Assembly (NCBI GenBank): GCA_031262125.1
Contig: JAISII010000131.1
Location: 1-11,785 of the forward strand
Origin: Oscillospiraceae bacterium
Lineage (GTDB): Bacteria > Bacillota > Clostridia > Oscillospirales > Acutalibacteraceae
Reading direction: 5' to 3'
Length of the DNA stretch: 11,785 bases
Below, one piece after another: positions 1-6,897 of this stretch. The notes under the pieces are model-generated. The model saw only the letters and a program-made list of their open reading frames with translations. It had not been told where the DNA came from and made no database searches. The position numbers and the translations under genes are program-made. The stretch's first letter is position 1; each line of letters starts with the position of its first letter.

Positions 1-104
1 GCACGGCGTTTTTTGCTGTTCCAGCCCTTTAACAGAGCGGGGGCTTTCGCCTTCTTTTCCGAAACCTCTCTCCCTTTTCTAACCAATTGGTTAAAGGTAG
101 GCAT
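1..104 (-). CDS. rpsL: 30S ribosomal protein S12, 5' part only
   Basis: The minus strand opens at an ATG (104-102) and encodes 34 complete codons before the window ends. The product begins MPTFNQLVRKGREVS and continues through KAPALLKGWNSKK, the classic S12 N-terminus; the KGWNSKK segment matches the form seen in Bacillus and many Clostridia (KGYNSFK in B. subtilis) that precedes the conserved decoding-centre loop. S12 sits at the decoding site of the small ribosomal subunit and is the target of streptomycin-resistance mutations, but those codons lie outside the window. An AGGAG ribosome binding site lies seven bases upstream of the ATG (112-116). rpsL usually heads the str operon (rpsG, fusA, tuf), so those genes would be expected beyond position 1. 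The assignment is from direct sequence recognition and is secure; only the rest of the gene is unseen. Confidence 0.95.
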   Translation of the reverse strand, partial: MPTFNQLVRKGREVSEKKAKAPALLKGWNSKKRR

Positions 105-184
105 ATTTTATCTCCTTTCTTGCAAAATTTTGTTGATTCTGACGAATCTTGCGGCACAAATAATGCTTTGCCCCGCAATTATTA

Positions 185-214
185 ATAATAGCACATTTTA
201 ACAATGTTTGTCAA
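185..214 (-). promoter_or_regulatory. sigma-A type promoter for rpsL
   Basis: Minus-strand hexamers are TTGACA (214-209) and TATTAT (190-185), 18 bases apart, with an extended -10 TGC directly before TATTAT. Transcription would start near 178, giving a leader of about 74 bases before rpsL. The promoter sits just downstream of the mscL terminator, so rpsL probably has its own transcription unit. Confidence 0.75.
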
Positions 215-277
215 GCCCCAGAATGGCGGTTTTTAAGTGTTTGTGGGGAATTTCTCGTTTTTTTATGTTTTATTTGC

Positions 278-310
278 AAAAAAGTCTCCCTCTTTTTAAA
301 AAAGGGAGAT
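278..310 (-). terminator. Rho-independent terminator of mscL
   Basis: On the minus strand, TCTCCC (309-304) and GGGAGA (290-285) form the base of a hairpin whose inner part is T/A-rich, followed immediately by CTTTTTTG. It lies 34 bases after the mscL stop codon and upstream of the rpsL promoter, so it separates the two transcription units. Confidence 0.75.
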
Positions 311-342
311 TTAACTTTTAAATTTTATCTTCAATCATTCTT

Positions 343-771
343 CTAATCTTCTAAATCCAGCACCGAAGTGCAATTTGGGCAGCGGGTTGCGGCGGCGTTA
401 ATTTCACTGCAACAAAACGGACAGGTTTTAAGGTCGGCAGCTTGGCTGTCAATCTCATCCTGTTTTTCTTTTTTGCCCAAACGTGCAAGAGTGTTCATTA
501 TTTTCAAGAAAACGAACACAACAATTGCAATAGTTAAAAAGTTAATTACTGCTGTTAAAAACGCACCATACTTTATGTTAACCCCAAACACCGGCAGCAC
601 CAGCGAGCTGAAATCAGCACCGCCTAACAAACCGATAAGCGGCGACAAAATATCATTGGCAAGCGATTTTGTAATCTCAGAAAATGCACCGCCTATTAAA
701 ACTGCGACTGCAAGCTCCATTACGTTGCCCCGCATTACAAATGTTTTAAATTCTGCAAAAAATTTTTTCAT
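343..771 (-). CDS. mscL: Large-conductance mechanosensitive channel MscL with C-terminal zinc ribbon
   Basis: The 142-residue product is a pressure-relief channel of the cytoplasmic membrane that opens under hypo-osmotic shock. Residues 1-20 (MKKFFAEFKTFVMRGNVMEL) are the usual amphipathic N-terminal helix with the RGNV motif. TM1 runs from about 20 to 48 (AVAVLIGGAFSEI, then the LANDILSPLIG turn) and TM2 from about 68 to 92. The family normally ends in a charged helical bundle; here residues 117-134 instead hold a CX2C-X10-CX2C zinc ribbon (C117, C120, C131, C134). Similar ribbons occur, to my knowledge, in MscL of other clostridia. The ATG start fits the family N-terminus, but no clear Shine-Dalgarno sequence precedes it: the nearest AAAGG is about 17 bases away. 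It follows the MBL gene by 107 bases and ends at the terminator at 285-309. Identity is secure; the role of the ribbon is not known. Confidence 0.95.
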   Translation of the reverse strand: MKKFFAEFKTFVMRGNVMELAVAVLIGGAFSEITKSLANDILSPLIGLLGGADFSSLVLPVFGVNIKYGAFLTAVINFLTIAIVVFVFLKIMNTLARLGKKEKQDEIDSQAADLKTCPFCCSEINAAATRCPNCTSVLDLED

Positions 772-792
772 ATTTTTATGACCATTTGCCTT

Positions 793-845
793 TCCGGCTC
801 ACAAAAATAAATGAATTACGCACACTCCCTGTGAGCCATAGCGGA
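793..845 (-). repeat. Inverted repeat in the mscL leader
   Basis: GGCTCACA (796-803) and TGTGAGCC (830-837) are perfect 8-base inverted arms around a 26-base loop, and TCC/GGA outside the arms can extend the stem across a small bulge. There is no U-run after it on either strand, so it does not look like a terminator. It would form in the transcript between the MBL gene and mscL, ending about 22 bases before the mscL ATG. An RNA structure or a protein-binding operator are both possible. Confidence 0.45.
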
Positions 846-878
846 TGTGCTTAAAAAACGATAATTATCTCAAAAAAA

Positions 879-1895
879 TCAAGCTGCTTTTTTGGCAAAA
901 GTAATTTCTTGTGCCGAGCTGCTCTCTTTTTCGGTTTGCAGGGCAATGTTTGTGCCGTCGGAGGACACAACCACAGTGCCGCATAAATCGGTGCGGTAGT
1001 ATGGTATGTTAAGGTTGTGCAAGGTTTGCAAAACCTCGTTTTTGGGCAGATTGTTTTTATCGGGTCCAACCGAAATTACCGCAAGCGACGGGTTTACCGC
1101 TGCTAAAAAATCTTCGGTCGTGGAAGTTTTGCTGCCGTGATGCCCTACCTTTAAAACGTCAGCAGATAAATCAACGCCCGATTTTAACATATCTTTCTCG
1201 GCGGTTTTGGTGGCATCGCCCGTAAAGAGGAATTTTGTGCTGCCGTATGTTATTTTTACTACTATGGAGGAATCGTTGTCGCTGCTGTAAAAACCGTCGG
1301 GCGAAAGCACGCCAATGTCTACCCCGTCGGAGGAATATTCATAACCGGCTGATGGGTTGATAACCTGAACATTATGCTGCTTTAAAGCCTTTTGCATATT
1401 TTTATATACGTTGGTATCGGGCTGCTCCTCCATTTGGGGTTGCCAAAACTCTTCAATCTCATAATTTTCAATAATATCCGCCATTGCACCAATATGGTCA
1501 GAATCTGGGTGGGTTGCTATAACCAAATCGAGTTGATTGGCTCCGCAGCTTTCAAGGTATGATTGGATTAGGCTGCTGTCGGCATTGTCTCCTGCATCAA
1601 TAAGCATATCAAACTCGCCGTTGTCAATATAAATTGCATCGGCTTTGCCAACATCAATAAAATGCACTGCAAAATCAGCATCGGGCAAAGCGTTGGTTGC
1701 AACATTGGCTTTTGTTCCGTACAAACCCATTGCACGCCCAATGTCATTCCAATCGGCTATTGGCAAGCCACAAGTTTTACCGTAAGAAATTACAATCAAA
1801 ACAACAATCAGCGGCAAAATTACCGCCAACCGTATTTTTGCTTTTTTAGTAAGATTTTTTAGAATTACGTTTGCTGTTTTGCGATTTTTTGCCAT
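879..1895 (-). CDS. Membrane-anchored ComEC-like metallo-beta-lactamase-fold hydrolase
   Basis: The 338-residue product has a basic N-terminus, one hydrophobic segment (about residues 23-38) and an exported or surface-facing metallo-beta-lactamase domain (about 75-320). The domain matches the C-terminal domain of the competence protein ComEC: HFIDVGKADA opening, metal motif THPDSDH (H129, D131, D133, H134), FTGDA (D227) and VGHHGS (H252, H253). Stand-alone proteins of this type are common in Firmicutes. In ComEC the domain is thought to be a nuclease that degrades one DNA strand during uptake; whether this protein is a nuclease or phosphodiesterase is not shown here. I chose the ATG at 1895, just before the basic-hydrophobic anchor. 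It overlaps the end of the ygiQ-family gene by 50 bases, with only a weak GGAAG about 13 bases upstream. The frame stays open to an ATG at 2021, which would add 42 low-complexity residues lying inside ygiQ. Start uncertain, family assignment firm. Confidence 0.88.
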   Translation of the reverse strand: MAKNRKTANVILKNLTKKAKIRLAVILPLIVVLIVISYGKTCGLPIADWNDIGRAMGLYGTKANVATNALPDADFAVHFIDVGKADAIYIDNGEFDMLIDAGDNADSSLIQSYLESCGANQLDLVIATHPDSDHIGAMADIIENYEIEEFWQPQMEEQPDTNVYKNMQKALKQHNVQVINPSAGYEYSSDGVDIGVLSPDGFYSSDNDSSIVVKITYGSTKFLFTGDATKTAEKDMLKSGVDLSADVLKVGHHGSKTSTTEDFLAAVNPSLAVISVGPDKNNLPKNEVLQTLHNLNIPYYRTDLCGTVVVSSDGTNIALQTEKESSSAQEITFAKKAA

Positions 1896-3807
1896 TGTTT
1901 TTGTTGCTTCTTCCGTTATTTTTAGTGCTGTTGTTTTTGTGCTTGCCGCTGCCGTTTTTAGTTTTTGTTCGCTCTGGTGGTGTGTTAATTTGCACCCCCG
2001 GGAGAAGAATTGCTGCGGCATCTGCCCTATTGGCTGCTTTTAGTGCGGCAACAACCTGCGGGCGGTTTTTGGGCACAAAATATTGTAGCAAGGCACGTTG
2101 CATTGCTTTTTGGGCAGGGGTTTTGGCAACATAAATCTCCTCTAACGTATATGGGTCAAGCCCTGTGTAAAACATTGCGGTAGAAATTGTGCCGGGTGTC
2201 GGGTAATAATCCTGAACCTGCTCGGGGCGGATTTTTTCTTTTTTCAAAAACAGTGCCAGCTCTACTGCATCGTTAAGCGTTGCCCCGGGGTGAGAGCTCA
2301 TAAGATACGGCACTAAATATTGCTCTTTGTCTTTGTGCTTGGTGATTTTATAAAATTCGTCTTGAAAACGCTTATAGACCTCTATATGGGGCTTGCCCAT
2401 TTTGTCCAGCACAGCGGCGGAGCAATGCTCGGGGGCGACTTTTAGCTGCCCGCTTATGTGGTTTTGCACAAGCTCGTTAAAGAACTCGTTGCTTTCGTCT
2501 TTTATTAAATAATCAAACCTTATGCCGCTGCGGATGAAAACTTTTTTTATTTTAGGCAGCTTTCGCACTTGCCGCAAAATGTCTAAATACTCGGTGTGTT
2601 CCACTTGCAAATGCTCGCAGGGCTTTGGTGCAAGGCACTTGCGGTTTTTGCACAAGCCCAGTTTCTCTTGCTTTTTGCACGAGGGCAGGCGGAAGTTAGC
2701 AGTCGGTCCGCCAATATCGTGAATATAGCCCTTAAAACGTGGGTTTTGGGTTATGCTCATCGCCTCTTGGATTATGCTTTGCTTGCTGCGAACCGTTACC
2801 GCACGACCTTGGTGAAACGCCAGCGAACAAAAATTGCACGCACCAAAGCACCCACGGTTGTGAGTTATTGAAAACTCGACCTCGGCAATTGCAGGCACGC
2901 CGCCCAAAGCTTCGTAAGAGGGGTGATAGTACCTGTTATAGGGCAGACTGTACACTTCGTCGAGCTGCTGCGTTGTAAGCGGCGGTGCGGGCGGGTTTTG
3001 CACAAGTATATAGTTGCCGTAGGGCATATCGTGCCGCTGTATTACGGTGCGGCCACACACGGCGTCAGCTTCTTCGTACTGTTTGCGGGCGGCAATTGCA
3101 TAATCACGCTTATCTGTTGCCACCCTGTTGTAGGAGGGCAAATCGACTGCCGAAGCAGGTTGATAATCGGTTGTTTTTACGGCGTATGCAGTGCCTTTAA
3201 CATCTTGCAGTGTTGCAATGTTTTCGCCGTTTTTAAGATGCTCTGCAATATGTAAGATTTGGTTTTCGCCCATCCCATAAACAAGCAAATCGGCTTTGCT
3301 GTCAAACAAAATTGAGGGCAAAACGCTGTCGCTCCAATAGTCATAGTGAGCAAAACGGCGTAGCGAAGCCTCCAGCCCGCCGATAATTATAGGAGCATTT
3401 GGGTAGCATTTACGTAAGATATTGCAATAAACCGCAACGGCATGGTCAGGGCGGTTGCCTGCCTTGCCGCCCGCTGTATAGGCATCGTCGGAACGCTTTT
3501 TTTTGGCGGCGGTATAATGTGCCACCATACTGTCGATATTGCCCGAGGTTACAAAAAAGCCTAAATTAGGGCAACCGAACTGCTTAAAATCGGGGTATGC
3601 GGGGTCTTTCCAATCGGGCTGGGCAAGCACGGCAACCGTGTAACCACGGCTCTCCAGCAATCGGGTTAAAATGGCAACACCAAACGACGGGTGGTCAACA
3701 TAACTGTCGCCCGTTATAAATACAAAATCTACACTTGCCCACCCACGCTCTGTCATCTCGGCACGGGTTATGGGCAAAAACTTATTCATCATCATAACCG
3801 CCGCCAT
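1846..3807 (-). CDS. YgiQ-family radical SAM protein
   Basis: The product (653 residues from the outermost start) matches the YgiQ family along its whole length. Residues 28-42 hold the N-terminal signature (FITGDSYVDHPSFG), followed by IIGGLEASLRRFAHYDYWSD near 141-160. The radical SAM cluster motif is CX3CX2C (C320, C324, C327) inside HNRGCFGACNFC. A second cysteine-rich stretch (C377, C386, C391, C397) and VAPEHCS, SSHPGAT and DYYPTPGT motifs follow. The 4Fe-4S cluster would cleave S-adenosylmethionine; the substrate of YgiQ proteins is not established to my knowledge. Residues 611-653 form an Asn/Lys/Ser tail whose DNA also encodes the start of the next gene. The start is ambiguous: ATGs at 3807, 3795, 3792 and 3789 are in frame, and homologues begin like MNKFLPI, which favours 3789. 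All options overlap the ftsK stop (8 to 26 bases), so translational coupling is likely. Confidence 0.93.
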   Translation of the reverse strand: MAAVMMMNKFLPITRAEMTERGWASVDFVFITGDSYVDHPSFGVAILTRLLESRGYTVAVLAQPDWKDPAYPDFKQFGCPNLGFFVTSGNIDSMVAHYTAAKKKRSDDAYTAGGKAGNRPDHAVAVYCNILRKCYPNAPIIIGGLEASLRRFAHYDYWSDSVLPSILFDSKADLLVYGMGENQILHIAEHLKNGENIATLQDVKGTAYAVKTTDYQPASAVDLPSYNRVATDKRDYAIAARKQYEEADAVCGRTVIQRHDMPYGNYILVQNPPAPPLTTQQLDEVYSLPYNRYYHPSYEALGGVPAIAEVEFSITHNRGCFGACNFCSLAFHQGRAVTVRSKQSIIQEAMSITQNPRFKGYIHDIGGPTANFRLPSCKKQEKLGLCKNRKCLAPKPCEHLQVEHTEYLDILRQVRKLPKIKKVFIRSGIRFDYLIKDESNEFFNELVQNHISGQLKVAPEHCSAAVLDKMGKPHIEVYKRFQDEFYKITKHKDKEQYLVPYLMSSHPGATLNDAVELALFLKKEKIRPEQVQDYYPTPGTISTAMFYTGLDPYTLEEIYVAKTPAQKAMQRALLQYFVPKNRPQVVAALKAANRADAAAILLPGVQINTPPERTKTKNGSGKHKNNSTKNNGRSNKNNGKKSQNSKRNSKKSY

Positions 3808-6553
3808 CGCCGTCAGTTAAGGTTCCCGTATAGTTGCGGCGTTCAAGCCACTGTTGGTAGGTCATAAGCACATCACGGGGCTTGGAGCCTTGATGCGGCC
3901 CGACTATGCCCATTTGCTCCATATCGTCAATCATACGCCCTGCACGGGCATAGCCGACTTTAATTCTGCGTTGTATCATAGAAGTTGAGGCTTGTCCGGC
4001 ATCTATAACAATTTTAATTGCCTCTTCCATTTTTTCGTCAACTTCTTCGCCGTCAAGCGTCATTGCCGATTCTTTTTTGCTTTTGTTAAGCTCCTCGGCG
4101 GCAATGCGGCGGATTTTTTCTTCTACTTCTTCGTTATATTGTGCCTGATATGCGGTTTTTATATATTTGGTAACGCCCTCGATTTCTTCATCGGAGGCAT
4201 AGCAGCCCTGCACCCTTATAGGCTTTGGTGCACCAACAGGGGCAAAAAGCATATCGCCACGCCCTATTAGTTTTTCTGCACCGCCAATGTCTAAAATAGT
4301 ACGAGAATCCACCTGAGAGCTAACTTTAAGCGAAATTCGGCTGGGGATGTTTGCCTTGATTACGCCTGTGATAACATTAACCGAAGGTCTCTGCGTGGCA
4401 ATTACCAAATGCATACCTGCGGCACGAGCCATCTGTGCCAAACGGCAGATAGCATCCTCAACCTCGCTTGGGGCTGCCATCATCAAATCAGCAAGCTCGT
4501 CTATTGCAATAACAATAAAGGGCAATTTTTCTTTAGGTACGGGCAACCCGTTAACCTCAAGCACCATTTCTTCACCGTCAACCTGCGGGTTAGAGGCTAT
4601 GTACTCTAAATTATCCTCAACAAGCTTGTTAAAGCCCGTAATATTTTTAACGTCGTACTCCGAAAACATTTTGTAACGCTGGAGCATCTCGGTAACCGCC
4701 CAGTTTAAGGCACCTGCGGCTTTTTTAGCATCCGACACAACCGAAACAAGCAAATGCGGAATACCCTTATATTTTGAGAATTCTACCATTTTCGGGTCGA
4801 TAAGCAGCAGCTTTACTTCGTCGGGGTTTGCTTTGAACAATATGCTCAGCAAAATTGAATTTACACAAACCGATTTACCCGAGCCGGTAGTACCGGCAAT
4901 AAGCAAATGGGGCATTTCGTCCAGATTTGCAGAAACAATATTGCCCGAAATATCCTTACCCAACACACAAGTAAGCTTGCTTTTGCCGTTGCGGAAAATA
5001 TCCGAATCTACAAGCTCCCTCATAGAAACTGTGGTTACGATTTTATTCGGGATTTCTATGCCAACGGCGGGTTTGCCGGGTATAGGGGCTTCTATCCTAA
5101 CTCCGTTTGCCGCCAAATTTAGTGCAATGTCGTCGGCAAGGTTTGTTATTTTGCTTATTTTAACACCGGGTGCGGGCTGCAGCTCGTAACGGGTAACCGA
5201 CGGACCACGGCAAATGTTAATTATGTTTGCCAAAACGCCAAAGCTTTTTAAAGTTTCTACCAATTTGTCAGCATTGTTTTTAAGCTCGGTAATAGCACCC
5301 GAATCGTCGGAATTGTAGGGCGGGTGTAGCAACCGCAATGGCGGGAATTTGTACGCCTTTTTTTCACGCTTTGTGCGTGTGCCTTGTCCGGTGGGGCTAA
5401 TGGGCACACTTTCGGGGTTGGGTTGTTTTGCACCTTCTTCATATACCTCTCCGGAGGAATGTGCCGTTGAAATGTCCTTTGCCACGACTGTTGCAGCAGC
5501 GTTTGCACCCTCGCCCTCGTTAGCCAGTTTTATTGCACCAAACAAATCGTCCACAGGGCTTTTTACCACGGCGTTTTCGTCCTCTGCACCAATAACATCA
5601 ACACGTTTGCCGTTTTGCTCAATACTAAAGGGCAGGTCGATATCAACACCGGCATTTGCCGACGGTGTGTATGAACCTGTGCTGATTGGTATGTCGATTC
5701 CACCGCCGTATGTAGTGCTAAGCGGTACAACTTCGGCTGCCTTTTTGCGTTTTTTACCGCCAATAGACGGTATTAAAAACCAGCCTTTTTTATCGGGTTT
5801 ATCGTTTTGCGGGTAGTTGTAGTGATAGTCGGGGTCAAACGTAGGCACGGGAGAAATTTCTTCCTCTTGCTCTTGCTGTGCATGCTCAATTGCGGCGGCA
5901 CGGCTTTTGCGGACATAATCTACAGGTTTTTTTGCGGCACGCCCAAGGTCTTGCATAGACAAGCCTGTAACTACCATTATAAGCACAAATAGTACTAAGA
6001 ACTCGATTATAACATCCGGCGGGTTGCCAAAGCAATAGTGCAGCGTATAGCCAACTATGCCGGAGAATAACCCCGCCCCCGCCGTAAAGACATTATCGGA
6101 CTGCGAAGAAATGTTGTAAAGCCCGCCCAGAGCAGAAAAAAAGTCTTTGTTACTGACATTTTCTGCAGCACCCGTAAATGTGTAGAGCAGCGAACTGAAA
6201 AACAAAACAATAAAAACCGAAAGCACGGTTTTTAATATGTAGCGGTTATCGTTTGGGGCTTTAACCCTTAAAAACACAAAAAAACCACAGGCAACAGGCA
6301 GCAAAAGTGCACAAAACCCAAACAGCCCGAACATTATGCTGCGTAGCCAGTACCACGCATTCTCGCCCGAGGCGGGCACAAAAACCAATGCCAAAAAAAA
6401 CAACGACAATGCAGCCAGCACGATTGTTGCAACACGGCTGTTTGGTTTGGTTGTTTTTGTTGTTGTCGTTTTTGAGTTATTGGAGCTTGGACTTTTTTTG
6501 CCGCTTGTGCCGCCGGCTTTTGGCGGACGCCCACGTTTTTTGGTAGCTGCCAT
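3782..6553 (-). CDS. ftsK: DNA translocase FtsK/SpoIIIE
   Basis: This 923-residue ATP-driven DNA pump moves chromosomal DNA through the closing division (or sporulation) septum. The N-terminus is basic (1-40), followed by about four membrane segments (about 41-61, 72-96, 105-127 and 180-199). A poorly conserved linker covers about 200-400 and is somewhat longer than in SpoIIIE. The alpha/beta motor domain has Walker A GTTGSGKSV (G554-V562, K560), IDPKMVEFS (about 585-593), Walker B VIAIDELADL (D685, E686) and IATQRPSVNVITG (about 718-730). The C-terminal gamma winged helix (about 838-900; STSMIQRRIKVGYARAGRM) normally reads oriented KOPS/SRS sequences on DNA. The ATG at 6553 has a good AGGAG seven bases upstream. 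The gene overlaps the downstream ygiQ-family gene and lies 344 bases after uppP, with a repeat element between them. FtsK and SpoIIIE are not distinguishable from sequence alone. Confidence 0.96.
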   Translation of the reverse strand: MAATKKRGRPPKAGGTSGKKSPSSNNSKTTTTKTTKPNSRVATIVLAALSLFFLALVFVPASGENAWYWLRSIMFGLFGFCALLLPVACGFFVFLRVKAPNDNRYILKTVLSVFIVLFFSSLLYTFTGAAENVSNKDFFSALGGLYNISSQSDNVFTAGAGLFSGIVGYTLHYCFGNPPDVIIEFLVLFVLIMVVTGLSMQDLGRAAKKPVDYVRKSRAAAIEHAQQEQEEEISPVPTFDPDYHYNYPQNDKPDKKGWFLIPSIGGKKRKKAAEVVPLSTTYGGGIDIPISTGSYTPSANAGVDIDLPFSIEQNGKRVDVIGAEDENAVVKSPVDDLFGAIKLANEGEGANAAATVVAKDISTAHSSGEVYEEGAKQPNPESVPISPTGQGTRTKREKKAYKFPPLRLLHPPYNSDDSGAITELKNNADKLVETLKSFGVLANIINICRGPSVTRYELQPAPGVKISKITNLADDIALNLAANGVRIEAPIPGKPAVGIEIPNKIVTTVSMRELVDSDIFRNGKSKLTCVLGKDISGNIVSANLDEMPHLLIAGTTGSGKSVCVNSILLSILFKANPDEVKLLLIDPKMVEFSKYKGIPHLLVSVVSDAKKAAGALNWAVTEMLQRYKMFSEYDVKNITGFNKLVEDNLEYIASNPQVDGEEMVLEVNGLPVPKEKLPFIVIAIDELADLMMAAPSEVEDAICRLAQMARAAGMHLVIATQRPSVNVITGVIKANIPSRISLKVSSQVDSRTILDIGGAEKLIGRGDMLFAPVGAPKPIRVQGCYASDEEIEGVTKYIKTAYQAQYNEEVEEKIRRIAAEELNKSKKESAMTLDGEEVDEKMEEAIKIVIDAGQASTSMIQRRIKVGYARAGRMIDDMEQMGIVGPHQGSKPRDVLMTYQQWLERRNYTGTLTDGDGGGYDDE

Positions 6554-6897
6554 TTTGTTCTCCTTTTTATTTTAAACCACCCGGATGATAAATTTAATTT
6601 TCTATTAAAATTTAATTAAAAAACAAAGCTTTCACACAAACCACCCCGTCTTCGCTAAAGCGAATCCACCCCTCCCCGGAGGGGAATATTTTCTCGCTCC
6701 GAGACTTTTGGATTAAGGTACGTCTTTTAATAACTAACTATATGGTTCGCTATCGGTCTATTGTATGTGCTAATATTCCCCTCCATGGAGGGGTGGCTGC
6801 TCCCTTAATAAATAATAAAATATATTTCTTATTGAAAATCTAAAAAAACAAAATATTTTTAGATTACACTGAGCAGACGGGGTGGTTTATTTAAAAA
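6554..6897. other. Intergenic spacer between uppP and ftsK, no gene
   Basis: This 344-base spacer contains no credible coding sequence on either strand. It holds the nested inverted-repeat element at 6638-6888, an AT-rich stretch at 6583-6637, and the ftsK RBS. A short extra copy of the element's terminal sequence, AAACCACCC, lies at 6574-6582 just upstream of that RBS. I could not identify a convincing promoter for ftsK here. Confidence 0.8.
6638..6888. repeat. Nested inverted-repeat element (MITE-like or structured intergenic repeat), 251 bp
   Basis: The ends are a perfect 14-base inverted repeat: AAACCACCCCGTCT at 6638-6651 and its reverse complement at 6875-6888. Inside is a second pair of 25-base inverted arms, 6666-6690 and 6772-6796, which differ only in two central bases (CC against AT). 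Each inner arm is itself a small palindrome (CCCCTCC-NN-GGAGGGG). Additional hairpins are TTCGCT-AA-AGCGAA at 6651-6664 and an AT-rich 10-base stem with a 9-base loop at 6837-6865. The core between the inner arms (6691-6771) has no reading frame. The design resembles non-autonomous transposon-derived repeats found in intergenic DNA of gut Firmicutes. No target-site duplication is evident, so mobility is inferred. It sits inside the tepA-uppP-ftsK run and would fold strongly if transcribed, possibly acting as a terminator or mRNA stabiliser for uppP. Confidence 0.7.

Noticed and set aside
13..201. Plus-strand open frame of 62 codons at the left end
   Set aside because: It is antisense to the start, ribosome binding site and promoter of rpsL, which is a certain gene; no RBS or family resemblance.
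368..781. Plus-strand open frame of 137 codons antisense to mscL
   Set aside because: It mirrors mscL, whose protein sequence is clearly recognised; the antisense product has no recognisable features.
851..869. Possible terminator after the MBL gene (GATAATTATC then GTTTTTT on the minus strand)
   Set aside because: The stem is a short AT-only-cored palindrome with no real loop, too weak to call as a terminator.
1896..2021. Extension of the MBL protein to an ATG at 2021
   Set aside because: The added 42 residues are low-complexity and lie within the coding sequence of the radical SAM gene; the basic-hydrophobic anchor fits a start at 1895 better. Not fully excluded.
5349..5816. Plus-strand open frame of 155 codons antisense to ftsK
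   Set aside because: It lies opposite the low-complexity linker of FtsK, where long antisense frames are expected; no RBS or domain.
6691..6771. Possible passenger gene in the core of the nested inverted-repeat element
   Set aside because: The core is 81 bases with no reading frame of note and no transposase motif; the element cannot be autonomous.
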